Assembly: GCA_949130495.1 (NCBI GenBank)
Contig: OX422223.1
Coordinates: 75,080,751-75,144,750, forward strand
Source: Sambucus nigra
Lineage: Eukaryota; Streptophyta; Magnoliopsida; Dipsacales; Adoxaceae
Length of the DNA: 64,000 bases
Direction: 5' to 3'
Positions 35,855-48,059 of this stretch are shown here, piece after piece. Each line of letters starts with the position of its first letter. Position 1 is the stretch's first letter. Made by a program: the position numbers and the translations under genes. The notes below the pieces were generated by a model. The model was not told where the DNA came from and ran no database searches. It worked only from the letters and a program-made list of their open reading frames with translations.

Positions 35855-37190
35855 TTTATATCTTGCTAGTGTTATGACATGTGTATCATTTTTATATTTT
35901 TTTCATTTATTTAGTCTTATTTGAAATATACAAAAAGATTTTAGGTTTTAAAATTTTTTGAGAATATACAAAAATATTTTTCTTTTATTTGAGTCAAAAT
36001 ATGTTGAAAAACTAAAAAAAAATCAGTTTGTTTTTGTTTTGAGTTTACATGTTTGATGTGGCATATTGGTGTGCTTGGCCTCCCTTTCCTTTCATTATCC
36101 ATGTGGCTAGGACATTTGGTCATAATTATTGATACTTAGAATGATCTTAAACATTGTATTATGGGGTTGTTTCGATGTTGATATGCATTTTGATTCGACT
36201 TTGTATATATGCCATCTTTGAACACATGCACGAGTTTATATGGATGTTTGACATCTCTTGCATATTTGAGTTTGGTGAGACGTTCGTAACTCAACTTTGT
36301 CATATATACGTAAGTAGAATTAAGGAGGAGGTGTGCATGTAAGAACCGTTTACCGTGAGGATTATAATTGAAAAAATGATGAGTGTTCACGGGAAAGGGC
36401 TGCGAGAGTCTAAAATTGACTCGTCGTGAAAGCCATTATTTAAAAGAGACCGAAACAATTAAAGGTAATAAAAAGAATCATATGCCAAAATATGGTCCAA
36501 ATTAGTTTATGTTCATTCAAAAGAAAATATGATATATATTTGAGGGAGTTTGGATGGATAAATTAAACGGGTTTGCACCACGAATCACAACGTTAAAAAT
36601 TATTTCATGACGCTATTGTTTGTAGAATTGTCAAATTTTCGAATTTGTGTGCATGTTTGATTGTTTAGTTCATTAAGCTCACACTTTAAATGTCACATAT
36701 GGGTAAAATAAAATTTGATGATTAATCGCTATCAATTAGAGCTTTTTTATCATTTTGATGTGTTGGAATTGTAATTCATTTGTTATAGTTCACGTCCATA
36801 CATTCCGTGTTCATGTTTGAGCACATCGATACTATGTTAGCATGTAACTCACATTTGTTTATTTTTGAGTTTTCTTAGTTTATCTATTGTTTTAGTACCA
36901 TTTTGCAGTTTTGAGCCCCTTCTAATAAGATTTTTTACGAATTTTTTTTACTGGGAAACACTGTTTAATCTCCTGAACTAGAACTGGGATTTTTGTCCTT
37001 TTGTTCGAGAGAGATATTCTTGTCGCACGATGTTATCGTTCTAACAACATCATTTTATCGTTCGAGCGACGCCTCTGTCTCATTCGAGTGACCTATCTTG
37101 GTTTTCTATGTTATTCTGTTTCAGTACCCTGCTTATTATAGTTTTATATTTTGGTACTGATGGTTGCTTCTGGGATTGTTATATGCACTG
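35855..37190 (+). other. Noncoding internal 3' region of Copia copy C3
   Basis: No domain found. The stretch is colinear with 21411-22500. At 36995-37095 it carries another cluster of TCGTTCGAGCGAC-type words like those in the LTRs, which may mark the edge of an LTR remnant. The five bases before the large Gypsy element are CACTG. Confidence 0.5.
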
Positions 37191-39297
37191 TGTAGACACC
37201 CCATTCTATTACCCCCTAAACTCTCCTTAGGTCCCAAAGAACCTCCCTTCATCACTAAAAACCTAGGTCATACCCTGAGTACCGACCTCGAGGCCATCGG
37301 ACGCTCCCAGGCTTCGTTTGACCAAAAGTCAAACTCTTCATCTCGATCGAGACTGAATAACTCTTCAAAGGTCACCGAAACCCCTTTCCAACGGTCCATC
37401 TCGTGTGCGATTCTGACTTACCATGCGGACGAACGACCCGTTTTCCCCCGAAGCTCGATCAGGAGGCCATCGGGCGCTCCCGACCTTCGTTTGACCTAAG
37501 TAAACTCTTCATCTCGACAGAGACTGAATAATTATTTAAAGGGCACTGAAACCCCTTTCTAATGGTCCATCTCATACGCGATTCCAACTTACAGTATGGA
37601 CGAACGATCCATTTTACTCCGTTAGGTCACCAAATGCTTCTAGGGCCCGGTTGGGCCCGATTGACCAAAGCCAACTCCCCAAACTGGTTCAAACTCTTTA
37701 TAATGTCTAATTACATCTCCCAACCATTCCAATGGTCTGCCCCGTGCACAATTTTGACTTATCATGCGGATAAACAATCCGTTTACGTCCGAAGTTTTCC
37801 CGTCCAAAGGACCGACGAGCGCTTCCGAGCCACATTTGACCCAAAGTAAACTCTCGAACCCAGGAGAAGTCCAAAGGACTTTCGAAGGTATTTGAATTAA
37901 CTTTCCAACTGTCTATCCCGTGTATGATTTGAATCAACGGTTTGCGCTCAGCGGTCAATTTTCTAAAAAAAAAAAAAAGACACTGCCATATGGCAGGTCC
38001 CAGGCCTTGCCTATCGGCAGTGTGCCTAAACTCACCTGCCGATTGGCAGGACCAGGGCTATGCTGATCGGTAATACCCTGGGCCTATAAAAATTAGGCCT
38101 TGACCTCATTACAAGAGGGATCCCAGATCAGATAGACATCACTCCCAGCAAATCCAGAAAACCTCTCTCGAAGTTAGCGTGATTTCCACATCCAAATCCC
38201 TTTCCAACCTTCAATTTTCATCATCCTTTTCATCAAACTTGGTGAATTAATTACCCTCCATCATTATCCAAGTGCAATGGATGCTCTCCAACAATCAAGA
38301 TCAAGCTGAACACCTTCAAGAAGGTCCAATTTTCTCAATTCTCTCCTTAAATTCTCATAAATTCGCATTAATTTGTTTTATTATTTAGCGCTTTTATTCT
38401 CTCATCTCACATATCCTAATATAATTTTTACTTAGTATTACTGCACATCTCTTATTTTCATACAAATAAAAAACTAGAAAAATAAGAAAACGATGGTTTG
38501 CTCATAAATTCCAAATGGGAATTCTCACACATTTCTTACACTTTTCTCACAACTAAAACACTTGTTTACACACACAACACAAAAATAAGAGAAGTCCCCG
38601 GTTGGATTTATGGGATAAACCCCACCCCTCATTTTGCATGCAAACTACGTGGACTTTGATGCCTCTATAGACTACGTAGGCGTCTAGGGGTAAAACCCGA
38701 GACTCGAGTCCTATTCTCACTTTTTCTCTCATCTTTTATTTTCACTAAGTTCAATTCTCTTATATTCTATACATTTATATATATATATATATATGATCTT
38801 AGTGGCGTATTATTTCACATACGTTATCGTTCCATTATAACGATCAACGGAAGGATAATCGCGTAAATCCTATTTTCTAATATTATTTCTATGAACCTTC
38901 CTACGGATGACTCTTATCTCTCTCGTGATACAAACCGAGGATTCCTATCTCCACTATATATACACATGCACACATATCACGGGGAAAATAAAGGAAAATA
39001 GCAAAAACCCATGAGAGACCGTAAGGGCGGAATGGGTGCCTAACACCTTCCCATTTCGTAACTTAGCCTCCGGACCCTTCTCGAATCATTTTGGTTTCGT
39101 ATGTATCAGTATGTCCTTGGATGCTATCCTTCGGGATGGTTCCCTTTCTTTTGTCTGTTTTGAGTAAAATAAACTGGAGACTCCATCTCTCTACATTTTT
39201 CACCTCATCAATGACGCCGGCCAAAGAGCTCCCGAGAGGGATGCGCGGGACCTAAGATCCTCACTCTCTCACCCGCCGCGAGGATCGAGGATGGCCA
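37191..39297 (+). repeat. 5' LTR of element D, with internal 173-bp duplication
   Basis: Ends ATGGCCA three bases before the PBS, giving 2107 bp. Its first part pairs with 59154-60037. A 173-bp block starting GAGGCCATCGG is present twice (37290 and 37463) here but once in the 3' LTR. Downstream of the TATA box there is about 1.2 kb of R-U5. A short (AT)n lies near 38776. Confidence 0.9.
37983..38092 (+). promoter_or_regulatory. LTR promoter of element D: palindromic motifs and TATA box
   Basis: CTGCCATATGGCAG (37983-37996) is a perfect 14-bp palindrome. It is followed by GCCTATCGGCAG (38009-38020), the near-palindrome CCTGCCGATTGGCAGG (38035-38050), TGCTGATCGG (38061-38070) and TATAAAAA (38085-38092). 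The 3' LTR keeps the whole series (59763-59873). The same words stand next to the antisense promoters of the element. Confidence 0.65.
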
Positions 39298-39300
39298 TAG

Positions 39301-39318
39301 TGGCGACTCCGCTGGGGA
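39301..39318 (+). other. Primer binding site of element D
   Basis: TGGCGACTCCGCTGGGGA follows the LTR end by three bases. This is the kind of PBS used by Ogre/Tat elements, reported as tRNA-Arg-type; the tRNA match is from memory. Confidence 0.8.
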
Positions 39319-40480
39319 TTATCTTTTTTTTTAGGGCTAGACTCTATTTACATGGGTGTTATGTTTGTTTATATTTTCACCCATTTTTGCATGTTTCCCT
39401 TTTCCATGTGTCTCCCATACTTATGCTTTTATTCAGAGACTTGTAGAAAATTCTCCATGTACACTTCGCACCACGTTCACCTAGGATCACATATATCCTC
39501 ATGTTATACGCATCACCCATACTTGGTATACCATTTGTACTTGTACTTTGCTCCCTGTTTGGCATGATCAAGAAAGACACTCTCATCATAAGATACTAAT
39601 AAGAGGATCATGCATGATTCACACGACATCACCAAAGGGCATTGTTATTGACCAAATTTGTCCAGTAAATGGAGGTCACTTCGTAATGGGCACTGGTCCG
39701 ACAGGGCGAAGTTAGCCTAAGCGATATGATTCTCACCTTCCATTGGCTAAGTACCTTCGACGTATATCGAACGGTACCCCCGCATCGTACCGTTTGACCA
39801 AAGTCATGACGGGAGGTATATCGCAGGGAACTCGTTCACGTACGCCAAGTATATCGAATTCGCTCTCACACGTACCGTACCCACGAGGTATATGGTGAGA
39901 CAATTCACATACACTCAGGTATATCAAATGGCTTATCCACATGTACCGATTGCCCGCAAGAGCAAGACGTATATCATGGAAGTCACGCCAAAAGGGGGAA
40001 CCCTTTTCGATTCACACAACCAACTACATACCCACATATAGGTGTCAAGCCTAGGACACACATATTAGATTGCCGGTTTCAACCCAAAACTCTGCTGAAA
40101 TTCCGGGTCGGCCCATCATCCAAATTTTTGCGCATTTTTAAAACGGGACCTTGCCCGTGAGCCTGGTTACAAGTCCAGCCATATCTTTGCATATGTTCCA
40201 AACCCAACTTTTCCAGGCTCGGGTCCCGTCCAGTAATTCATTTTGCATTTAGGAGAATTTAATACAAGTGAGAACATAATCATAATAATCATGCTGAAAC
40301 CGTCTACAAAAAAAGTTCCTTTCTTTATCAAAAATCCAAAAACATTTCTCCTTTTCTTTATCAAAAATCGAAAATATTTTGTCTTTAAATCTAAAAAAAA
40401 ATTGTAAAAAATATTTTCATTCTTTTTCTCAAAAGTAAATCCCATTTTACGCCTTCTCAGGTCGATCGCACGCCCTTGGC
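39319..40480 (+). other. Untranslated leader of element D
   Basis: No coding domain between the PBS and gag. It holds a minisatellite-like block (next entry) and an AT-rich stretch with duplicated TCTTTATCAAAAATC words at 40320-40390. Confidence 0.5.
39758..39980. repeat. Imperfect repeats with GTATATCG core in the leader
   Basis: GTATATC/GTATATG recurs near 39761, 39812, 39851, 39887, 39919 and 39969, each mostly followed by a CACGTACCG-like word. Spacing is 31-51 bp. Confidence 0.6.
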
Positions 40481-41910
40481 ATGGCTCCTTATTGGCTTCA
40501 GTCTTCAGTCAAATCACCTCGGATTTCTGTCCGTTCCCCTGTTACTTCTTCCAAGTCTGGGATCCATCCGGTTTCCAAGGAGAACACAGATCAAGCACAC
40601 GTTGTGCAGCCAGATCTGATGGAAGTTCTAGATCATCTCGTGTCCAATATTGACAACCTCCAAACTGAGGTTCGAGAGATGCAACGAAACCAGGTTCCCG
40701 TTCCTTAAGAGCCCGAGGCCCTATTTTCTCGGGCTATGGGTCCACCCGAGCCTATCTGGGTTCCCGAAGAATATCATCACGCTCCACGTTCCCCTCCTGC
40801 TAATGGGTCACCGGCTGCCCAGCCTCTGATGCGGAACCTTGCCCAACCTGGGCTTAACTTGGCTATGATCATTGATTCGAAAGAGGAAGAGTTGAACAAA
40901 GTCAAAGAAGACCTCAATATGCTCACTAAGAAGTTTGACCAAGTCAGAATCTCTGGGAAATACATGGACTACACCCACATGTCTCCTTATCCTAAGGCGA
41001 GGTTACCCGAGAAGTTCAAGATGCCAAATATCGAGAAATTTAGAGGAAGTGGCCCCTGATTGTTCATCTCTGTAGTTATCACCATTCCATGACTCTACTA
41101 GGGGCTTCTGAAGAAGTGATGGCCCAAATGTTTCAGCAAACTTTGAAGGATAGCGCCTTCAGATGGTTTTTTAGCTATGAGGATGTGGCTCGAGAATTCA
41201 TGTCACAGTACAAATACAATGAAGAGCTTGAGGTCACCCATCATGATTTAGAGCTGCTCAAACAGAACTTTGGAGAATCAGTCAGTAACTTCATAGCCCG
41301 ATGGAGGAAAAAACCAGCTACCATGACCAATCGTCCTTTCGAGGAAGAACAAGTCAGCATAGTGAAGAAGAACTTCTTACCCCATAGAAACCATGGGAGG
41401 ACAATATTATCCTCACTTTCGAGCTCTCAGAGAAGCAGGAGTATAAATCGAGGAGGGTATGGTTAAAACAGAAATTGAATCGAAGAAGGTGTCCGGACAG
41501 TTCACTCCCAGAAAATATGGCAAACCTGTCGGTGCTGCAGTGTCAACCATCATCAATAACATCTCTCAACCAACCACCTCCTGGGCACCAGAAATTCGCC
41601 CTGGCCCAGTTCAAAAAGAATACACCGAGCTCCATGCTCTCCTCTCCAAAGTTTATCAAGCCTTGTTAAGTTAAAACCTTATCAAACCCTTGGATCCCCG
41701 TCCTTTTCCAAATCCACTCCCAAGAAACTTCAAGGCAGATGCTCATTGCTCCTTTCACCAAACTTTTGGCCATACCACCGACTAATGCTTTCACCTCCAA
41801 AATATAATCCAAGGTCTAATTGACCAGGGTACCATTGCCCCACCAGCCAATCCTAAGCCAAACACTACTCACAACCCACTCCCAAATCATGCCAATGCCA
41901 TCTTCTTAGA
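40481..41910 (+). pseudogene. gag of element D, broken
   Basis: Met at 40481 (MAPYWLQSSVKSP). The N-terminal part has a coiled-coil-like LMEVLDHLVSNIDNLQTEV and a Pro-rich stretch. The capsid region runs 40900-41460 (ARLPEKFKMPNIEKFRG, ASEEVMAQMFQQTLKDSAF, FIARWRKKPATM). A zinc-knuckle-like CSFHQTFGHTTD..F lies at about 41740, where the second Cys position reads stop-C. Stops at 40706, 41058, 41673 and frame changes near 41060-41090 and 41450 break it. The order and motifs match Ogre-like gag proteins. It would form particles with its own RNA if intact. Confidence 0.8.
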
Positions 41911-41924
41911 AGAAAACCTAGAAT

Positions 41925-44211
41925 GTGATCCCTCAACCCAAATCACACCCATATACTCTCCTAAACCTCTCCAAATTTGCCCATATTCAGGCACTGTCAC
42001 TCCTTACCAGAGCATGCATCGCTGTCCGTACCCGTTCTGAAAATGGAAGTATGGAATTATCAGAAGTCTTAAACCAACTCCTAGAGTTCGGGCTGAAATT
42101 ACCCTCACTGATGATCATTGATTGCCAGAGGTTCAGCACGCTGTTCTTGGAAGCAAGAAAATGGGCCCGAGAATCAGACCGTTGGGTAGTAACGACCGAT
42201 GAAGTCAGCCTAGATGATGTCGTCCATATTATGGCAGAATTATTCAAGCAAACTAACGGTATCTGCAATATAACCGAGTTACTTAATACTCTGAAATTAC
42301 AAGGGCGCCTGGTCCCCTCACCCTCACATATCCCCACAGAATGGGAAGGCCTGTATGAAGAAGTTGTCGAAATTGTGGAATGCATTGACTTTGCATGGAA
42401 AGATAGAATTGTTGCCACCGGATGGGGGGAAGAGTTCGAAGATTCGAATGAAGAGCAAGCTTTAGAGAAAACTAGCCTAGTAGCCGACATGTGTGGGATG
42501 ATATCATTTGAAGAACTCCTCGGAGAAATAAACAAGGTGGAAGAACAACCCGAGATTGATGAGGAAATGGGATTCATGTTCTTCCCTTCTTCAGTAAATC
42601 ACATGGCCAGATCAGGGAGGCATTACCAAATCCCAAGCTCACTACAAGCCAATGACAAAGGGAAGGGCGTTGAAAACCATCCTATGCCAGAAATGACCAT
42701 CGAGGAAAGCAAGATCCTCGATCAATTAAAGAAAACTCAAGCTAACATCACTCTATGGGAGTTTTTCATGTCTTCTCAGCTGCACAAAAATGCTTTGATC
42801 AAGTTGCTCACTGGACCCACAGTTCCTCCCACTATCAGACCAGAAGAAGCGATAAATTTGGTCGGATCCTTGACCTCTACCCAAATGCTATCCTTTTTTG
42901 AATAAGAAATTCCCAGAATTGGGCCAAACCACAATCATGCACTCAACATCTCCGTCGAAGTTATGGGGGAGGTCATATCACTCTCTCTTGTCGATAATGG
43001 ATCCGCCTTGAATGTTTGCCCACTAAGGACCTTCAGATGTTTAGGCTTGAAAGAAAGTGACCTCGCTCCAACCTCCGTTGTTGTACGTGACTACGACAAT
43101 ACCCATCGGGAGGTGATGGGATCCATAAAGCTTGTAATAGAGGCTGGACCTATAAACCCTATTGTCGAATTCCAAGTTATTAACATCCCAGCTTGTTTTA
43201 ACTTGTTGCTAGGATGACCTTGACTCCACAATATAAAGGGGGTGTCTTCCTCGCTCCATCAAAAATTAAAGTTCTTCGCCAACGAACGAGTAATCACCAT
43301 TTTGGGCGACGACGATAATGTGGAGGGTGCAAGTACCAGCAGTCCGATCCTTAAGATACAGCACGGGTCAAATGATATGCTCCTATCAGGATTTCGAGTT
43401 GAGACAATTCTACTCCCGGTAGGGGACGACTTCAAAGAAAGGGTTTATCCAGAATACGACCCTCATGGCAACGTCAATGTGATTCAGATGTTCAAAAACA
43501 TGCACTTCATGCCCGGACTGGGGCTAGGACAAAGACAACAAGGGATTCTTGAGCCTATTGAACTAAAGAAAGATTTCCCTCCTTGAGGTTTGGGGTATCA
43601 AACATCAGAACAAGATCTCAGAATGATCCGCCAGTCTCGACCAAAGAGAGGACTAGACTGCATCCAGACTATCCCAGGTGACTCCTTAAATGGACGATTC
43701 ATCAAAGAGGGTGACTTCCCCTTTTGCGGCTTTTCGAAACCATGGTATGACCATATAAATAAGAAGATAAAGCCTTGAATAGAGATCTTTTTCCAAGATA
43801 TTTACCCATGGGCCGAAATTTCCCAACACCGTGTACAACCGCTCATCAAAGATATCGAAGATTCTGAGGAAGGTGACTCCGAGGACTCATTCAATTTACA
43901 AACACTGGGGCTGACACTCTGCATGGTTCACTCAGGCACTACATCACTGGATCCATCCCACATGATTAAAGATGCTAATACACCTCTCCTCAATTGGCAT
44001 GCTGTGCCGGTTCTACCTGTTCAAATCCCACCTAACCCCAATGTTTACCCCATTTCTTCTTCTGTTATCTATCCTTGCTCAAATGTAATCGAGACCTACT
44101 TTGATGAGGTTGTCAATGTTGTTTTTCCTATCAATGAAATAAACGAAGATTTTGAGTTTCTTGTTGTGCCTTACATTAACTGTTTAGATTCTAATCAAAC
44201 TTTTGATGATG
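41925..44211 (+). pseudogene. Linker ORF, protease and G-patch-like region of element D
   Basis: A 326-codon open frame (41925-42905) follows the knuckle, the longest uninterrupted frame in the window. It is acidic, Glu-rich (EEVVEIVECIDFAWKD, FEDSNEEQALEK) and has no domain I recognise. Then comes the retropepsin, SLVDNGSALNVCPLRTF, REVMGSIKLVIE, NIPACFNLLLG. The DNG in place of DTG/DSG is usual in this lineage. A G-patch-like motif follows (MPGLGLGQRQQGI, then GLGY). An acidic spacer continues to the CACTA insertion at 44214 (CLDSNQTFDD). Stops at 42903, 43215 and 43584 and frame shifts are present. The coding continues on the far side of the CACTA element at 48860. Confidence 0.8.
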
Positions 44212-44235
44212 ATGCACTACAGCAAATCTGCCCAT

Positions 44236-44515
44236 TTGTCAAGGTCATTGACCTTGACAAATTCACCTTGTCAAGGTCAATGATCGTGACATTTCGAGGC
44301 GAGACAAATTTTTTTGTCACGATCGTGTCACGGTCATTGACCTTGACAAAAAACTCGCATTTTGTGTCACGGTCGTGTCAAGGTCAATGACCGTGACACG
44401 TTTGTCACGGTTCTAAACCGTGACATAACCGTGACCAGAATTGTCGCGGTCAATGACCGTGACAAGCCCGTGACAAGATTTGTCAAGGACTTGTCACGGT
44501 CTTTGACCGTGACAA
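44236..44515. repeat. Left subterminal palindrome array of the CACTA element
   Basis: At least seven near-palindromes, e.g. TTGTCAAGGTCA-T-TGACCTTGACAA (44236-44260) and GTCACGGTCA-A-TGACCGTGAC. The arms are 10-12 bp around one central base. Variants differ by A/C at one position (CAAGG or CACGG). Such arrays are the usual binding sites of the TNPA-type protein. Confidence 0.85.
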
Positions 44516-44754
44516 TTCTGGGCAGAATTTAAAAAAATTCTACTGAGCAGTATGGCCACCGCTATGCCCAGCAGTATATTTGTACCTGTTATAGCAACAT
44601 TGTACCTGTTCCAAACATCAAATATCCAACACAAACTAAAGATAATGCAAATATATATTCATGACGATATAATCCAAATATTCAAAGTAAAAACAATATA
44701 CATGACGATATAATCCAAATTTAATTAAAATGGACAAACTTAAAAATAATGTTA

Positions 44755-46396
44755 CTACATGTTTTGGATAAAACTGAGGAGGTGAGTAGGCCACACGACA
44801 TACGAATTGATGCACCCACTAATATACGTCGTGCCGCATTGTTCGAGCAACCACAGTAGGGAGTTCTCCTTCCCGGGTATGACATGCGTGACGAGCACCC
44901 TGGACTCCATCTCTTGAAGCACACGTCCATGGACTATTCCACCCTCGACGATATTCGGGTCCCTCAACCCCCGCCCTATCCGCTGGCCATCAAATACGTC
45001 CAATATGAACACGCTCGACCAACCAATTGTCGACAATGGTTTGTTGGGGGGCGTCAAATAGGGAAGTGGATCGTCGAAGTACGAACGTGTCGGTGATGAA
45101 GCAGCGAGGTCCACATCCTCGTCATCCTGTGCCTCGTCCTCCCGCACCTCCTCATCCACCGCCTTCTCCTTCCCTTTCCCTTTCCCTTCACGGTCTCCAC
45201 CCAACGTACGCTTCATGAATGCGTACATATCTTGTACCGTCGCCTCCAAACGGGACAGCTTCGCATCGTGTGAATCCACCGTTCGAGCCAACCCGGTGTC
45301 GCTCATCTCCAATCCGATGATCCTCGATTTGGCCACCCGCGAGCTCACTCCCCTTGTCCTCCCTTTGCGATCAAAGCCAAGCACTTGGCTGAGTGCGTCT
45401 GTGGACAAAGATGCCTTGTCGGCATCAGACTGCGACTCATGCACTTCCTTAAGCTTTGCCTGAAACGACAAAAAGCACATGATTAGTAAAATAAGTAAAC
45501 TAAAAAATTATAACGTAATTAACAATAATTAAACTGTCGGATTACTTACAATCGTGGCCGCGACGCTCGGGAACACCTCCTTGTCCTTCCCCTTCTTCGT
45601 CCGAAGAGCCACATAAGTATCGAGCCTATGTGGCTTACCCCCTGGCCCACTCCCTACCCCCTGAAATAAAATAGAGTAAAGTAAAATTAGTAAAATTAGT
45701 AAAATTAATATCCAATAATATATTTCTGTAGTTAAAGATAAATTAAATCTTACCTGCATCCTATGCTCCACCTCAGCGTAAGAGGTCCGGCCGGAGTAGT
45801 GCACGTTCGTCTTTTTAGCCCGATTTTCCCTCCCCGATTGGCGAGATGCCAATTGTCGATCCTCGATCTCATTGTCAATGAACTTTTGCCATTGTGCGAA
45901 TGAGATCGGCTCCTTGGGCGGGACGGATCTGCGCCATTGTAAAATGGACTCTCGTGTTTTTCCAAAGTACCGTGACCGCATAATTTTATTCCACGTCTTG
46001 TGTTGCTCCCTCAACTACTCCAAGACGGAATCGCGTAGCTTTGGATCCAAGTTGAATTGTTCCTGTCCAACAAATACAATGTTAGTTGCGAATAAATATA
46101 AATATAAATATATATTGAAATATTCATATAAATATTACCTGTAGTGCCGCCCAAACAGCTAACTTGAGCTCATACGGCACCTCCTTCCAACTCATAAACC
46201 CCGGGCCGATGACCGTCTTTAGTAGCTCGAGGGATCTCGCTAAAAGCTCCGACTTGTTTTCGACGGTAATCCCAAATTTTCCATATTTTGGGAGCCTAGC
46301 GGCAGAGGAGCCCTCGTCGCCTCCGCTACCACCGAACCCAGACGACATCATCATAAACAGCATCATCATCTTCGCCTTAACATCTGAAGGAGACAT
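44755..46396 (-). pseudogene. Transposase_24-type (Ptta/En/Spm, TNPA-like) gene, four exons, one in-frame stop
   Basis: Exons on the reverse strand: 46396-46139, 46062-45754, 45660-45550 and 45459-44755. Every border has GT/AG (CAG-GTAA, CAG-GAAC, CAG-GTAAG, ATT-GTAAGT, TTTCAG-GCAAAG), all introns are in phase 0, and the sum is 460 codons. Exon 1 starts MSPSDVKAKMMM and ends ELKLAVWAALQ. Exon 2 has SFAQWQKFIDNEIEDRQL and ENRAKKTNVHYSGRTSYAEV, the PF03004 signature. Exon 3 has RLDTYVALRTKKGKDKEVFP. Exon 4 has a short coiled coil (DSHDAKLSRLEATVQDMYAF), a Lys/Glu-rich run and a C-terminal region. A TAG at 46017-46015 is the only lesion. Known role of the class: binds subterminal repeats and aids transposition. 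Confidence 0.85.
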
Positions 46397-46599
46397 TTTT
46401 GCTGTAAAAAAAATGTTATTAGTACAGATAAAAAAAATGTTAATAGTACACATTTCGTTTTACCTAATTGAATTAATTCAATTAATAGTACAGATAAAAA
46501 AATGTTCCATCTATATTATAACGTATGTGTAAGTTTCGTCAATACCATTTAGTTTCAATTCTGTAATATTATGTTTTTTCCAAATATTTAAAGAGTTAT

Positions 46600-46762
46600 T
46601 AAATGGGTGCCCCACCCCCACCCACCGCCACACACACACGCACACCTACGCACCTACGCACACACACACACCCCACCTCCACCCCTACCCACCCCACCCC
46701 CTCCACCACCCCCTCCCCCACCACACACCACCACACACACACACACACCCCACCCCCTACAA
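46600..46762. repeat. CA/C-rich minisatellite, small block
   Basis: CACACACACGCACACC and CCCACCCCCTCCACCACCCC words, the same kind of sequence as the larger block at 48060-48400. Confidence 0.8.
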
Positions 46763-48055
46763 GTCTAAGGATGTTCTTGATTAAACATGGGAAATCTCAT
46801 ATCATTTGCAAAAAGTTCATAGATTCTTAATCCCTAGGATTATGGATATTAAATTTCTTTCACAATTATTTCTTCGATTGCGATGGGTGAAGTTCAATTA
46901 TATGTTAGAACAATAGATCCTCGCAAGTTGGTCAATCATTGTGTGAATAGGTATGAGATCATAATTTGGAGGAATTCACGTCCAAGAAATAATTTGGATT
47001 GTGATACCCCTTGATAGACTTATATGTTTTGTTTACCCAACCGATGAACTATTTTATAATCCTATAGAATTAAGTTTTAGAATCAAGGAATTTATCAGAT
47101 ATTCATTAAAATCGGTTAGTAGAAAATTTATTTTACCAACAGGGTATCGAAAACATAACGTGGGGAATCATAATATACCGTAATCAACTTTAATAATAAG
47201 AACACATTACAATTATATATTTTATCTGTGATTATAAAATTAGATCAAGTCTAGTTTTTTTACATCAATACATATTTAATTGTAAGTTTGTTTAATAAAA
47301 GTTATTATTCATTCTTGCATTTTTTTATTTTCTCTTTAATTATACTAGCTTAATTTATTTTGTAGGACCATGTGAAGTTTATTGTTTTTTATTAATATTG
47401 TGTGTAGTTTAAATTCGTTTTTATTTTTCAATATTTCCTAAGAGCTTTAGAAATTCGACATTCATTTAAAATGGCATGAGGGTGTTTTAAACCTTCGACT
47501 GTGTTTGAAAACTTATTTTTCTTATTTTGAGCGTGAGTACTTTTCGATGGGTTACACTTTTATTGAATTAATTGATAGTCCATACTTAAAGAGTGTACTT
47601 TGAAATTTCAAAATGAACTTTCTAAGGTATTAGAAATTTTAGGTGTCTAAATTTAGAGACGTTAAATGTTATTGTGAACTTAATCGTATTATTTTTCGAA
47701 TTAAACATGAGGGTCATTTTATTTGAGTTATTAAATCAGGAACGACAAATTTAAATTATTGTACACTATTAGTAAAATGTGGATAATGAATCGAACGTCA
47801 GTTTTTTACTCGCACACTTGATTATGTCTTTCGTATTTGCATTTTTATTTGTTTTAGCTTAGGAATGTTTCATCTCTTCTTTAAACTCATTTCGTTTAGT
47901 TGGACAATCACAACTATTTTGAATGAAAAATTAATAAATTTTCATGGGTTAGACTCGTATTTACACTCACTATTCTATAATAGTCCGTGGATGTGCAATA
48001 TTTTATAAATTGACAAACAATAACAAAAGTGGACTCTAAAGTATTTGATTATTGT
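46763..48055. other. Interior of the CACTA element without recognised gene
   Basis: AT-rich. No TNPD motif or spliced frame could be supported on either strand. Confidence 0.5.
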
Positions 48056-48059
48056 AAAA

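Larger units (their letters stand above)
32630..37190 (+). mobile_element. Copia-family element with gag but no pol (copy C3; TR-GAG-like)
   Basis: Left LTR (TGTAAGG start), a PBS matching initiator tRNA-Met (TGGTATCAGAGC), a long gag with UBN2-like front, CCHC knuckle and coiled coil, then 1.3 kb noncoding. No protease, integrase, RT or RNase H motif is seen. The large Gypsy element begins at 37191, so the 3' LTR is either beyond the window or lost. Gag-only terminal-repeat retrotransposons are known in plants, and the C1 copy has the same gag-then-noncoding order. Confidence 0.65.

Noticed and set aside
41987..42577. 196-codon reverse-strand frame
   Set aside because: Shadow of the + strand linker ORF in the expected place of the polyprotein; no domain in the reverse reading.
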